Below are positions 42,101 through 51,764 of a stretch of DNA of 64,000 nucleotides, one piece after another. The stretch's first letter is position 1. Each line of letters opens with the position of its first letter. The stretch covers positions 62,001 to 126,000 of the forward strand of contig JAGBCB010000018.1 in the NCBI GenBank assembly GCA_017938145.1, given 5' to 3'. A program made the position numbers and the translations under genes. The notes under the pieces were generated by a model. The model had not been told where the DNA came from. It saw nothing but the letters and a program-made list of their open reading frames with translations, and did no database searches. This stretch comes from Lachnospiraceae bacterium (lineage in GTDB: Bacteria > Bacillota > Clostridia > Lachnospirales > Lachnospiraceae).

Positions 42101-42922
42101 CTATGCTTCCTCTACAGCTGCTGCTCCTTTTTCTGTTTCAGGTTCAGCCTCTGCTCCCTCGGTTTCTTCCTTTACCGTTGGATGAGGATTATAAATATTT
42201 ACTGTCAGCTTATCGTCTACCGTTGTCAGCTTTTCATCATTGAATACTACGGAGAACTTATAACTTCCTGCCTGTAACTCCTGTAAGATTTCTTTCTTTA
42301 CGGTTACTGTGTCTCCGGAAAGTACCACATAATTATCATCCAACACTGCATTACCAACCAAAACAGCAACCTCCGTTGCCTTTGCAGGGTCATTACCAAG
42401 ACTTACTTTAAACTGTAAATCTTCCGGTTCATCACCGTTAAAATTAAATGTAACCTGTTCCGTAACACCCGGCTTATTCTGATTATACTGATATTCACTG
42501 TCAACAACAGAATAAAGGTCTTCCATGGAGTACAGCGAACCATTGATACTGAATTTTGCCTGTCCGCCGGATACGCTGATGAAATCCACAACGCCTTCCT
42601 TTAACTGCTTGTTGCCGGATGCATCTTCTGTTGATACAATAACATGCTTGCCAACCAGGGAGAAAATCTGAGTATTTTCCGTTGTCTTGGATAAAGACTG
42701 TAATTCTTCCAACTGGCTGAAGGTTGCCATCTGTGAAATCCATTCGGTATTCGTGGTAGGCTCTAACGGATCCTGATGCTGCATTTCAGCAATAAGAAGC
42801 TGTAAAAATGCATCCTGCCCAAGGTTTGTGGTACCTTTGGTTTCTTTTTTTTCAGCGGTTGTTGTGGTAGCGTTATTCTCCAACACTTTACCATTTTCAA
42901 CCGGCATCATTAAGTTACTCAT
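42101..42922 (-). CDS. flgD: Flagellar hook cap protein FlgD
   Basis: The 273-residue protein has the FlgD N-terminal core KGTTNLGQDAFLQLLIAEMQHQDPLEPTTNTEWISQMATFSQLEELQ, which is needed for export and hook capping. A SH3/Fn3-like C-terminal pair follows, then an acidic Glu/Ala tail. Directly precedes the TIGR02530 gene. Confidence 0.95.
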   Translation of the reverse strand: MSNLMMPVENGKVLENNATTTTAEKKETKGTTNLGQDAFLQLLIAEMQHQDPLEPTTNTEWISQMATFSQLEELQSLSKTTENTQIFSLVGKHVIVSTEDASGNKQLKEGVVDFISVSGGQAKFSINGSLYSMEDLYSVVDSEYQYNQNKPGVTEQVTFNFNGDEPEDLQFKVSLGNDPAKATEVAVLVGNAVLDDNYVVLSGDTVTVKKEILQELQAGSYKFSVVFNDEKLTTVDDKLTVNIYNPHPTVKEETEGAEAEPETEKGAAAVEEA

Positions 42923-42937
42923 GAATCCTCCTTAAGC

Positions 42938-44278
42938 TTACGCCATATAGTTTACGGTACTTTCTCCGCCTTCCATGAGGATTTTTGCCAGTTGGTCATT
43001 GTCCTCATTCTGACTGAGCTCTTCCTCATTGATAAATCTGCGGTTTCCGTTTTTTTGTTCTTCCTGGGAGCTTTCGTTTGCCTGTCCGTTCTTATCAAAC
43101 TCGAAGTTTCCTACAGTTACTTCAATGGTATCAACTTTAAGTCCCTGTTCCTGAAGCATTTCCTTAAACTGTACCAGATTACGCTCAATGGCTTCTCTTG
43201 CCAGTTCATTTTCCGTAATAAACTTCGCTTTCATTGTTCCGTCTGCATCCGCAGATACGGTAAGGTTAACTTTACCAAGTTTCTCCGGTGTAAGAACAAT
43301 TTCAAGACTTGTTGTTTCTGCTGTTACAGATACTTTGATTTTCTCTAAAATCTGGTCAGCAACCTCACGAACCATCTGTACAATATCTTTCTGTCCGGTA
43401 ATCTCGCCGATTTTCTGTGCAGCCTTCTGCAAATTGTTTACGAACTGCTCCGTAAAGTTATCTACTTCTGTAGAATCATCTGTATTTCGATCTTTTGCGG
43501 AATTTTCCGTATTCTTGTCCTCTATACGTACGGTTGCATCTTCCTCTGTGTTTTCTTCAAAGCTTACAGAAATTTCATTTTCTACCATTGTAGAAACTTC
43601 TTCCTGCTCATCTTCTTCTGTCTCTGCGAGCTGATTCAATGCGTCTTCTATCATTCCGGCAAAGTCAGAATCTTCAAAAGCCATCAACAACTCCTCCGTT
43701 GTAATTCCTGCTTCTTGTAAAATCTGCTCTACCTGAGCGGTAAGCTCATTTACGGTGTTTAATAACTCCGCATCGGTAAGAAGTACTACCGCATCCTGTT
43801 CGCTGTTTGCCATAAGAACAAGATTTTGTAACGTTTCCGGCTGGATTAACTGAAGATTTGTAATTCCGAGCTGTTCCAACATTTGATTCAGCTCTTCGTC
43901 ACTGATTCCCAGTAACTCCTTAACCGCTTCCGCAACCTGATTAAGAATACCTGCCGCACGTTCTGCCGCTTCGACATCATCGGCTTCTTCCGTAACTTTT
44001 GCCTTCGCGAGTTCAGGCTTTTCTTCTGCTGTTTGTAAATTGTCCTTTTTTTCAGTGGACACCTCTGTCGGTTTTGCAGGCTGCTCTGCCTTATCAACCG
44101 TTGCAGCAGAAGCTTTTTTGATTTCTGCCGGCTGTGAATTTTGTCCGTTTTCTGCACCGATATTCTGTGACATCTGAATCAACTGGTCAAAGGATGAATC
44201 ATTTGACTTCACAGAAGCACTCTTTGCAGAAAACATCATTCCACCGCCGGACACACCAAAAATCTGCTGTGTCTGCAT
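42938..44278 (-). CDS. fliK: Hook-length control protein FliK
   Basis: The 446-residue protein has a low-complexity, acidic, Gln/Glu/Thr-rich N-terminal ruler region and the Flg_hook C-terminal domain at about 320-405: LEIVLTPEKLGKVNLTVSADADGTMKAKFITENELAREAIERNLVQFKEMLQEQGLKV. It measures hook length and signals FlhB. Sequence outside the C-terminal domain is poorly conserved, as is usual. Confidence 0.9.
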   Translation of the reverse strand: MQTQQIFGVSGGGMMFSAKSASVKSNDSSFDQLIQMSQNIGAENGQNSQPAEIKKASAATVDKAEQPAKPTEVSTEKKDNLQTAEEKPELAKAKVTEEADDVEAAERAAGILNQVAEAVKELLGISDEELNQMLEQLGITNLQLIQPETLQNLVLMANSEQDAVVLLTDAELLNTVNELTAQVEQILQEAGITTEELLMAFEDSDFAGMIEDALNQLAETEEDEQEEVSTMVENEISVSFEENTEEDATVRIEDKNTENSAKDRNTDDSTEVDNFTEQFVNNLQKAAQKIGEITGQKDIVQMVREVADQILEKIKVSVTAETTSLEIVLTPEKLGKVNLTVSADADGTMKAKFITENELAREAIERNLVQFKEMLQEQGLKVDTIEVTVGNFEFDKNGQANESSQEEQKNGNRRFINEEELSQNEDNDQLAKILMEGGESTVNYMA

Positions 44279-44332
44279 ATGTTTTCTCCTTTCTTGTAAT
44301 CAAAAGGAGTCCGTTCCTCTTTGATACGATAA

Positions 44333-45100
44333 TCAGAGACCCTCCATACCAAGCTCAATCATGCGGTTGGTGATTCTTGCTGCAAATAACGGATCCATCT
44401 CAGCTAAGATTTTTGATACGGTTGCCGGTTTAATATGCTCCAATATTCTGCAGATCTGATCGATATCACTAGGCCATTCGGAAAGAATGTCGGCAGCTTC
44501 GCCCGGATCCATTTTCGCATAGATATCCGCCTGCTCTTTAATGCTGTCTTCTATCATTTTCTTTTCCAAAAGCTCTTCGTAAATCTTGGCTGCATTGTTT
44601 GGATACATTTCTGCATACCATTTCAAATACTCGTCTGTTGACGGAGCCTTTTCGTTGAATACGACCTCATAGTCGAATTGTTCACGAAGCTTTGCAAACT
44701 CATCCTGCTCTTCCTCATAATGCCGCAGAGAATCAATTTCCTTTTGCATCTCTGCAAAGCGGCTGGCATAATCAGAGTTCTCTTCTCTATATTTATCGAC
44801 CTGTTCTTCCAATTTCTTAATATAATCTACCGCTTCTGCAAGATTTTTATATGGATATGCATTCTCATATGCTTCCTGTTCTTCAGAAACATCCGGTAAA
44901 ATCCGGTTAATGACCGGAATGTCTTTTAATACCGGGCGAAGCACCTCACTGCCAAGACCTCCCACATCAAATTTAATGAGCAGGGCAAGAATTGCCAGCC
45001 AGATAAGTACAATTAAAAAAATAATCAGGACGGTCAAAATCTTACCGCCGCCACTGCGTTCTTCCTTATCCAAATCCTGAATTTTGTCTTTTTTTGCCAT
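44333..45100 (-). CDS. MotE/YlxF-like protein with MgtE_N-type domain
   Basis: The 255-residue protein has one membrane helix (ILTVLIIFLIVLIWLAILALLI), a coiled coil (about 80-145) and a C-terminal MgtE_N-like helical repeat (YAKMDPGEAADILSEWPSD, RILEHIKPATVSKILAEMDPLFAARITNRMIEL). In Firmicutes this gene lies between fliJ and fliK, as here; MotE homologues assist motor proteins. Named by domain and position. Confidence 0.82.
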   Translation of the reverse strand: MAKKDKIQDLDKEERSGGGKILTVLIIFLIVLIWLAILALLIKFDVGGLGSEVLRPVLKDIPVINRILPDVSEEQEAYENAYPYKNLAEAVDYIKKLEEQVDKYREENSDYASRFAEMQKEIDSLRHYEEEQDEFAKLREQFDYEVVFNEKAPSTDEYLKWYAEMYPNNAAKIYEELLEKKMIEDSIKEQADIYAKMDPGEAADILSEWPSDIDQICRILEHIKPATVSKILAEMDPLFAARITNRMIELGMEGL

Positions 45101-45102
45101 AG

Positions 45103-45558
45103 CTATTCTTCCCTTTCTCTCGCCTTACCAAAACGGAAGGTTACTAGTTCATTAATTTCCTGCTGGTCGGCAGCTTCCATTTCTTTTAAAAATTCTTCAA
45201 AAGCATGCTCCTTCAGTTTTTCCTGGATTTTTCGCTCTTTCATGGCATTTTCCAGTTTTGCCTGAGCAAGCTGCATATTTTTTTCTGCCTGCTTAACCAC
45301 CAGAATTTGCTCCGCAATCCGGTATTCCATAGACTTTATGGCATGCTCCAGTTGGGTTAACTCGTGAACATTAATAGAGGAGGACATTTCCTGACGCTTT
45401 TGCTCCACATACTGCTCTTTTCTTGCAATAAGCTCTGCCAGCTTTGCCTCCTCCTCATTTAATGTCATTCTGGCAAGACCATAGGCAGTTTTTGCCTGTT
45501 CTTCCAGCTTTTCTTTAATATTCAGCAGACTCTGCATTTTGTAAACAAATTTAGCCAT
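45103..45558 (-). CDS. fliJ: Flagellar export chaperone FliJ
   Basis: The 151-residue all-helical protein begins FVYKMQSLLNIKEKLEEQAK and forms an antiparallel coiled coil that works with the FliI ATPase. The ATG at 45558 overlaps the fliI stop codon region; a TTG two codons earlier also fits the frame. Confidence 0.88.
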   Translation of the reverse strand: MAKFVYKMQSLLNIKEKLEEQAKTAYGLARMTLNEEEAKLAELIARKEQYVEQKRQEMSSSINVHELTQLEHAIKSMEYRIAEQILVVKQAEKNMQLAQAKLENAMKERKIQEKLKEHAFEEFLKEMEAADQQEINELVTFRFGKAREREE

Positions 45559-46855
45559 CTGCAAAAATTCCCTTCAACAGCTCAACGGTTTCTTCAAAGG
45601 TAAACTTTTCGTCCACCTGCTGCATTAAAAACTCATTTACTGCATTTATCTTCGATATTGCATAGTCAATTTCTTTATTGGAACCGGACTTATACGCACC
45701 GATATTGATTAAATCTTCTGCCTCCCCGTAGGTTGCAAGAACATTTTTCAGTTTGTTGGCAACCTGCTTATGCTCCTTTGTAGCAATGGAACTCATAACT
45801 CGTGAAATACTCTGCAGAATATCGATGGCCGGATAATGGTTTTTGTGAGCCATTTTTCTGGAAAGAACAATATGTCCGTCCAGAATACCTCTTGCTGTGT
45901 CAGCGATAGGTTCGTTCATGTCATCACCATCTACTAAAACGGTATAAATTCCGGTAATGGAACCCTTGGCGGTTTTTCCCGCACGTTCCAAAAGTTTTGG
46001 CATTTCTGCATAAACGCTCGGCGGATAACCACGGGATACCGGAGGTTCCCCGGAAGCCAGACCGATTTCTCTTTGTGCCATGGAAAAACGGGTCATGGAG
46101 TCCATCATAAGCAAAACGTCCTTGCCGCAGTCTCGGAAATATTCCGCAATGGCGGTAGCAGTTTTTGCAGCTTTTTTACGGATTAACGCCGGCTGATCGG
46201 AAGTTGCAACCACAATAACAGAACGGCGAACACCTTCTTCTCCAAGGTCACGTTCCAAGAATTCCCGGACCTCTCGACCACGCTCACCAATAAGGGCAAT
46301 AACATTAATATCTGCCTTGGTATTTCTTGCAAACATACCGAGCAACGTACTTTTACCAACGCCGGAGCCGGCAAAAATACCGATTCTCTGGCCTTTACCC
46401 AGGGTCATAATAGCATCTACAGCCTTAACGCCCAGAGGCAGAACCTCCTGAATCAATACACGTTCCATTGGGTTTGGCGGCATAGCATCGGAATTCCGGG
46501 ATTCCTTCAGATGAAGCTCTGTACCATCGAAAGGCTGACCAAGCCCGTTCAAAACCATTCCAAGCAATTCCGGACCTACCGGAATCTGTGTAGCTTCGCA
46601 ATTTCCTTCCACATAGTCGCCGATTTGTACACCGGAAATATCTTCGTAGGGCATTAACTGAAGTCGTCCGTCGGTAAAGCCAACTACTTCAGCCAGCACG
46701 GTTTTATCACTTCCCGCAAGGACAATCCGGCAGGTATCCCCAACCTTTGCCTCCGGGCCGTTGGATTCTACCGTAAGGCCAACCACCTTAACAACCTTGC
46801 CGTAGGTCTTTATGTAATTTTTATTGCATAAATCCAGATATCCGGCTACATTCAT
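45551..46855 (-). CDS. fliI: Flagellar export ATPase FliI
   Basis: The 434-residue ATPase is related to F1 beta subunits. Walker A GIFAGSGVGKST (about 159-170), VIALIGERGREVREFLE, and Walker B VLLMMDSMTRFSMAQREI are clear. It energises export with FliH and FliJ. Normal length. Confidence 0.97.
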   Translation of the reverse strand: MNVAGYLDLCNKNYIKTYGKVVKVVGLTVESNGPEAKVGDTCRIVLAGSDKTVLAEVVGFTDGRLQLMPYEDISGVQIGDYVEGNCEATQIPVGPELLGMVLNGLGQPFDGTELHLKESRNSDAMPPNPMERVLIQEVLPLGVKAVDAIMTLGKGQRIGIFAGSGVGKSTLLGMFARNTKADINVIALIGERGREVREFLERDLGEEGVRRSVIVVATSDQPALIRKKAAKTATAIAEYFRDCGKDVLLMMDSMTRFSMAQREIGLASGEPPVSRGYPPSVYAEMPKLLERAGKTAKGSITGIYTVLVDGDDMNEPIADTARGILDGHIVLSRKMAHKNHYPAIDILQSISRVMSSIATKEHKQVANKLKNVLATYGEAEDLINIGAYKSGSNKEIDYAISKINAVNEFLMQQVDEKFTFEETVELLKGIFADG

Positions 46856-46870
46856 GTTATTTCATCCTAT

Positions 46871-47755
46871 TTAACCGAGGAGTGACAGTTCTTCCAACAG
46901 ACCGTTTAATCTGACACCAAGACCACAGTCAATCACACGGTTTTCATTTTCAAGTTTGCAGCTGCCATCCGGCAGATCTGCGGATTTTTTAAACTCCAGA
47001 GCATATTTATCCTTGTAATACTCTTTGATTTTTGGAAACAGGGAAGCATATTTTTTGTAATCTTCTTCGCTTAAAACCACGTCAAAATAGGTATCCTTCT
47101 GGGCAAAACCCAAACCCGTTTCTATTAAATAAACCAAAATTTCTTTATGGTTATCATAAGCAACATTGGTCAACTTCTTGACAAGTTCCACCAATATTTT
47201 TGCAAAGGCAGGTTCTAACTCAGCAATTTTGGCTTGATATTCCTGCTCTAATTCTATTCTTCTGGCCTCCAATGCAGAAAGAGCCCGTTCTTCCTCTTCT
47301 TTGGCTCTCTTTGCACCCTCCTCGTATCCCTGGGCAGACGCCATCTTTAAAATGCCTTCTTTAGCAGCTTCTGCATCACGCTTTCCTGCTTCGATAAGAC
47401 CGTTTGCCTGCGCTCTGGCAGTATTGACAATATCTTCGCCTTTCCGGTTTATAATCGGCGTCATTTCCGCCATAATTTCTTCCCGGAGAGAATTTTTTAT
47501 TTCTTCAATATCCTGTTCGGTAAGTTCCGGTTTTGCCTCCGGAGTTTCTTCGGAAATCTCAAGTTCACCCAAATCTTCTACCAAAAGACCCGGCACAAAT
47601 TCCTGCACTTCTTTAGGTTCCGACAAAACAGGCTTTGCGGATACTATTTTACGTACACGTTCTTCAATCTCATTCTCACGGACTTCCATATCCAGAGATT
47701 TAATTTTCTGAGTGTCATAGGCAATGGAATATGCCTTAATCATGTTACTAGACAA
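46871..47755 (-). CDS. fliH: Flagellar export regulator FliH
   Basis: The 294-residue protein has a coiled-coil middle (about 105-195: NTARAQANGLIEAGKRDAEAAKEGIL) and a V-type ATPase E-like C-terminal domain. It binds and restrains FliI. The start is uncertain: TTG 47755 gives MSSNMIKAYS, a family-like N-terminus 11 nt after GGAGG. GTG 47767 overlaps the Shine-Dalgarno; ATG 47743 is also possible. Confidence 0.85.
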   Translation of the reverse strand: MSSNMIKAYSIAYDTQKIKSLDMEVRENEIEERVRKIVSAKPVLSEPKEVQEFVPGLLVEDLGELEISEETPEAKPELTEQDIEEIKNSLREEIMAEMTPIINRKGEDIVNTARAQANGLIEAGKRDAEAAKEGILKMASAQGYEEGAKRAKEEEERALSALEARRIELEQEYQAKIAELEPAFAKILVELVKKLTNVAYDNHKEILVYLIETGLGFAQKDTYFDVVLSEEDYKKYASLFPKIKEYYKDKYALEFKKSADLPDGSCKLENENRVIDCGLGVRLNGLLEELSLLG

Positions 47756-48761
47756 CCAGCTCGTCACCTCCGCCTCTGGATGTTACGATTTCACCGGAAT
47801 CCTCTAACTTACGGATAATATTAACAATCTTCTGCTGTGCTTCTTCAACATCCTTCATACGAACAGGTCCCATGAAGTCCATATCCTCACGGATCATGGT
47901 AGCAAGACGCTTGGAAAGGTTATTAAAGATTGCATTCTGAACATCTTCATTTGCACTCTTAAGAGCCACCGCAAGTTCGTTGTTATCAACCTCACGCAGC
48001 ACACGCTGGATGGAACGGTCGTCCAAAGTAAGGATATCTTCGAATACGAACATCTTCTTGCGGATTTCGTCGGCAAGTTCCGGCTCGTCGATTTCCAAAG
48101 TTTCCATAATGTGCTTTTCTGTACCACGGTCTACGGTATTTAAAATTTCTACGATAGCATCCACACCACCGGCCAGTGTGTAGTCCTGATTTGCCAGGGA
48201 AGAAAGCTTTCTTTCCAATACGCGTTCCACCTCTTTGATAACATCCGGGGATGTTCTGTCCATCTGGGCAATACGTTTTGCAACATCTGCCTGCTTATCC
48301 TGCGACAGCTGGGAAATAATCGTGGATGCCTGTCCTGTGGATAAATAGGACAAAATAAGGGCAATGGTCTGCGGATGTTCGTCCTGGATGAAGTTTAAAA
48401 TCTGGGAAGCATCAATCTTACGGATAAATTCAAATGGACGTACCTGCAAGGATGCGGTAAGCTTTCCGATAACTTCCATAGCCTTTTCTGCACCGAGGGC
48501 TTTTTCCAAGAGGTCTTTTGCATAACCGATACCACCCTCTGCAATATACTGCTGTGCAAGACAAACCTCGTAGAATTCGTCCAGAACCTCTTCCTTTAAG
48601 GACTGGCTGACACTACGTGTATTGGCTATTTCCAATGTTAACTGTTCAATTTCATCTTCTTTTAAGTGTTTAAAAACATTAGCCGCTTTATCAGGACCCA
48701 AAGTAATCAGCAGGATTGCTGCTTTTTGCACTCCGTTTAAATCGGTAATTTTCATTGCCAT
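47748..48761 (-). CDS. fliG: Flagellar motor switch protein FliG
   Basis: The 337-residue protein has the three FliG domains. The C-terminal one holds the torque-generating charged residues (MFVFEDILTLDDRSIQRVLREVDNNELAVALK) and the EHPQTIALILSYL motif lies in the middle. It couples stators to the C-ring. The end overlaps the fliH start by 8 bases. Confidence 0.97.
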   Translation of the reverse strand: MAMKITDLNGVQKAAILLITLGPDKAANVFKHLKEDEIEQLTLEIANTRSVSQSLKEEVLDEFYEVCLAQQYIAEGGIGYAKDLLEKALGAEKAMEVIGKLTASLQVRPFEFIRKIDASQILNFIQDEHPQTIALILSYLSTGQASTIISQLSQDKQADVAKRIAQMDRTSPDVIKEVERVLERKLSSLANQDYTLAGGVDAIVEILNTVDRGTEKHIMETLEIDEPELADEIRKKMFVFEDILTLDDRSIQRVLREVDNNELAVALKSANEDVQNAIFNNLSKRLATMIREDMDFMGPVRMKDVEEAQQKIVNIIRKLEDSGEIVTSRGGGDELVV

Positions 48762-48779
48762 ACTATCACCCCTTATACA

Positions 48780-50387
48780 CTAATAATCCCAGTCTTCGTT
48801 CAGCCAGTTACGCAACAGCTGGGCAACCGCTTCCGGATTCTCTTCGAAGAATTTTTCGATCATCTTTCTGGTCTCGGACTGCTCGCTGAATTCTACATCC
48901 TCTAAGGACTGGTTTTCCTTTGTCGTAGCAAGTAACTGTTCTACGGATAATTCCGGTTCCAGTTCGGTAACTTCTACCGGAGCCATACCGCGGAATACGA
49001 CAAAGAGCAGGAATGCAATGAGAATAACCGCAAGTAAAATCTGGAAGTAGAAGGTCCAGTCTCTTGCAACTTCTTCCATTGGTGTGTAGTTGTAGTCGTC
49101 ATATGTAACAAGCGCTACGTTTTCCTCCGGAATACCGGTAGCCTTTGAAATCAGGGTTATCAGTTCCTCCGGTGTTTCCGTACGGATTTTTTCGGAATTT
49201 AATGCCACATATTCCTCATAGGTCATGTCATCCAACAGACCTCTGATAATCATCTCTTCTTCACTCATATGAATGGTACGGATTGCCGTAACCGCAATGG
49301 AAGAAGTGGCCGCATTAATTGTGCCGGTATCGTATACGGTTTCTGTAATGGATACACTTGGCTGATAAAACATATCATCGGTTTTTGAAGAATAAGCACC
49401 ACCGGTGGTATCTGTAATATAATAATCTACTTCGTCGTTGGAATCGGTACCCGGAATATCACCCAGTCCGTTTTCACCTTCACTCTTAGTGTGATGTTCT
49501 TCAATTAAAACGCCGGTGGTTTCGCCGTCTAACGGAATGTACTCTGTTAACAGGTTGCTTGCCTTGTCAAAGTTCATATCAAGATACGGTGCAACGTTTA
49601 TTTCTGTAAACAGGTTCATGGACATAACGCCGGTAACCATATCGATATAGTTCTGGCGGTAAATTTCTTCTACCTTAATTTTGTCAGTAAGGTCAATTTC
49701 ATCCGAATTTTCTTCCTCCGCACCGTTAAACAGAACTTTACCTTCCTGATTGGTTACTCGTACCGCATCAGTATTTGTATTTCCTAAAGTAAATGCTACT
49801 GCTTCTGCAATGGCAACTGCTTCTTTTTTATCAAAAAACTCATTGGTAACCAAATAAACATGGGCAGGAATTTCACGGTTAGCATTTATGATAGAATTCG
49901 AAGTATCTTTTGCACGATAGGTAATTGCAATATCATCCACACCGTCATTGGTTTCCCGGATCATTTTTTCGAGCTTGCCGGTATTAAACAAAAAGTCCTT
50001 CTGCAAACGTTCCCCGTTGGTTGTAGTTAAACTGTTGGTAAGCAAATCGGTTAAAGATACCACATCTTCCTGAACCAGGTCACTGACTGCAACCGCCATA
50101 ATGGCATCTCCATAGCGTTTTTCATCTACCATAACTGTCTGATTATCGGCAGCCAGTTTAGTTTCAATAGTACTCTCCTTTAACAGCGATACCACCTGGC
50201 TGGCAGTTTTGGTATCTTCAAAGGTATCCAATGCCACATACTTGGTTCTGCCAAGAATAGCAACAAGCACCGCAATTAATACAATAATCCCCACAAGAAC
50301 CGCGATGATAATGGTTTTTTGCTTACTGGTCCACTTATTCCAGTATTCTAAAAATTTTTTCGGAAGTTCTTTTAATCTTTCCTGCAT
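48780..50387 (-). CDS. fliF: Flagellar MS-ring protein FliF
   Basis: The 535-residue protein has two membrane segments (TIIIAVLVGIIVLIAVLVAIL; FYFQILLAVILIAFLLFVVF) around a large YscJ/FliF ring-building region (RLQKDFLFNTGKLEKMIRETNDGVDD). The C-terminal tail (ENPEAVAQLLRNWLNEDWDY) is the FliG-binding segment. Normal length. Confidence 0.96.
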   Translation of the reverse strand: MQERLKELPKKFLEYWNKWTSKQKTIIIAVLVGIIVLIAVLVAILGRTKYVALDTFEDTKTASQVVSLLKESTIETKLAADNQTVMVDEKRYGDAIMAVAVSDLVQEDVVSLTDLLTNSLTTTNGERLQKDFLFNTGKLEKMIRETNDGVDDIAITYRAKDTSNSIINANREIPAHVYLVTNEFFDKKEAVAIAEAVAFTLGNTNTDAVRVTNQEGKVLFNGAEEENSDEIDLTDKIKVEEIYRQNYIDMVTGVMSMNLFTEINVAPYLDMNFDKASNLLTEYIPLDGETTGVLIEEHHTKSEGENGLGDIPGTDSNDEVDYYITDTTGGAYSSKTDDMFYQPSVSITETVYDTGTINAATSSIAVTAIRTIHMSEEEMIIRGLLDDMTYEEYVALNSEKIRTETPEELITLISKATGIPEENVALVTYDDYNYTPMEEVARDWTFYFQILLAVILIAFLLFVVFRGMAPVEVTELEPELSVEQLLATTKENQSLEDVEFSEQSETRKMIEKFFEENPEAVAQLLRNWLNEDWDY

Positions 50388-50403
50388 CGTATAGCTCCTT
50401 TTT

Positions 50404-50425
50404 GCTGCGTCCCCATCTATGCAGC
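50404..50425 (-). promoter_or_regulatory. Intra-operon hairpin between fliE and fliF
   Basis: GCTGC and GCAGC pair around a 12-base loop, just upstream of the fliF ribosome-binding site. No T-tract on the minus strand. Confidence 0.3.
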
Positions 50426-50448
50426 TGTATATTTAAATGCAATTACAG

Positions 50449-50760
50449 TTAGAACTGAATTGCCATAATTTCCTGATATGCCTGAGTTACCGCATTTTTA
50501 ATCGCCACGGTATACTGGAGGGAAATGTTAGCTTTCTGCTGTGCAACCAGTAAATCGGTTACGCTGTCATTTAATCCAAGCATATATTCCAATTCTGCCT
50601 GTTCTGCCGCATTGGTAGCATCTTCGGTTTCTTTGATTAGGCCCATGGCAGAATTAAGCAGAGCCTCAAAGGTTTCGGTATTTGCCCCATTTACCTTTTT
50701 ACTGTCTTCGGTCACCAGGTTGTCAAATAACGACACATGCTGAATCGGTGTAATATTCAT
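50449..50760 (-). CDS. fliE: Flagellar hook-basal body protein FliE
   Basis: The 103-residue protein joins MS ring and rod. C-terminal NDSVTDLLVAQQKANISLQYTVAIKNAVTQAYQEIM is typical. It sits between flgC and fliF. Confidence 0.95.
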   Translation of the reverse strand: MNITPIQHVSLFDNLVTEDSKKVNGANTETFEALLNSAMGLIKETEDATNAAEQAELEYMLGLNDSVTDLLVAQQKANISLQYTVAIKNAVTQAYQEIMAIQF

Positions 50761-50776
50761 GAAAATTCTCCTTTGG

Positions 50777-50794
50777 CGGACACTAAAACGTCCG
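50777..50794 (-). promoter_or_regulatory. Intra-operon hairpin between flgC and fliE
   Basis: CGGAC and GTCCG pair around an 8-base loop, just before the fliE ribosome-binding site. No T-tract. Confidence 0.3.
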
Positions 50795-50810
50795 TACTAT
50801 GTAAGTAATA

Positions 50811-51272
50811 CTATTTACCGAGTTCCAGACCCTTTAATGCCATGTTCTTGGTTGCATTGAAGGCAGTAACGTTTGCCTCATAGGAACGGCTGGCATCAAT
50901 TAAGTTGGTCATTTCCGTAACGGTATTTACGTTTGGATAGGTTACATATCCGTCTTCGTCCGCATCCGGATTCCCCGGCTCGTAAACCTTTTTCATTGAT
51001 GTAACATGGTCCTCTGCAATAGCAGAAATCTTTACGCCTGTTCCGATTTGCGGATTATAGGATAATCCGGTCTTTTGTGCGGTAAGATAAGACTCAAAAT
51101 TACGGTTATTTACCCCGCGTTCTTCGAAAACAACGGTTTGTCTTCTGTACGGGTCACCGTTTTCATCTCTTGTTGTATTTACATTTGCCACGTTCTGTGC
51201 AATAATATCCATTCTGGTACGCTGGGCTGTCATGCCGCTGGCGCTGATATTAAGGCTGGTCATAATTGACAT
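50811..51272 (-). CDS. flgC: Flagellar basal-body rod protein FlgC
   Basis: The 153-residue rod protein has the N-terminal motif SLNISASGMTAQRTRMDIIAQNVANVNTTR and the C-terminal heptad helix TNLIDASRSYEANVTAFNATKNMALKGLELGK. It follows flgB by 22 bp. Confidence 0.96.
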   Translation of the reverse strand: MSIMTSLNISASGMTAQRTRMDIIAQNVANVNTTRDENGDPYRRQTVVFEERGVNNRNFESYLTAQKTGLSYNPQIGTGVKISAIAEDHVTSMKKVYEPGNPDADEDGYVTYPNVNTVTEMTNLIDASRSYEANVTAFNATKNMALKGLELGK

Positions 51273-51294
51273 AATTCATACCTCCTAAAACAAC

Positions 51295-51693
51295 TTACTG
51301 GTTCAATACGGTTTTTAAACGGTTAAACTCATGAGTCATGGAATCCAGTAAAGCATAATACTTAATCTGGTTATCTGCCAGATATGCCTGCTCGGTATCA
51401 ATATCCACATTATTGCCGTCGTAGCGGTAGCTTAATGTGGAATATTCGGTATAAACATCCGGCTTTAAAGAAGCAAGATTTAAGTTTGCCACCTTTTTAT
51501 CCAGATTTTTTGTATGTAAGGACGTGTTGGACAATGCTTCAGCAAGCAGGGACTCAAAGTTTAAGTCCTTTCTTTTGAAGTCCGGCGTATCTACATTGGC
51601 AATATTATTTGCAATGATTTCATTCTTTGTCCAGCTGGCACCGGCCGCTTTATTTAAGACATTGATATAGTTATATGCATCTGATCCGATCAT
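51295..51693 (-). CDS. flgB: Flagellar basal-body rod protein FlgB
   Basis: The 132-residue rod protein has the pattern ASWTKNEIIANNIANVDTPDFKRKDLNFE and DNQIKYYALLDSMTHEFNRLKTVL. First gene of the 35-kb operon; its ATG has GGAAG upstream and the operon promoter ends about 40 bp before. Confidence 0.95.
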   Translation of the reverse strand: MIGSDAYNYINVLNKAAGASWTKNEIIANNIANVDTPDFKRKDLNFESLLAEALSNTSLHTKNLDKKVANLNLASLKPDVYTEYSTLSYRYDGNNVDIDTEQAYLADNQIKYYALLDSMTHEFNRLKTVLNQ

Positions 51694-51736
51694 GTCATTC
51701 TTCCTTTCTACAGCATTTTACAAAAGCTCATCATTT

Positions 51737-51764
51737 ATTATACTATATTTTGTAGAAAACTCAA
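51737..51764 (-). promoter_or_regulatory. Sigma-A-like promoter of the flagellar superoperon
   Basis: TTGAGT (51764-51759) and TATAAT (51742-51737) on the minus strand are 16 bp apart (17 if CTTGAG is read as the -35). It lies 44 bp before flgB and after the codY terminator. CodY could affect it; I see no clear CodY box. Confidence 0.7.
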
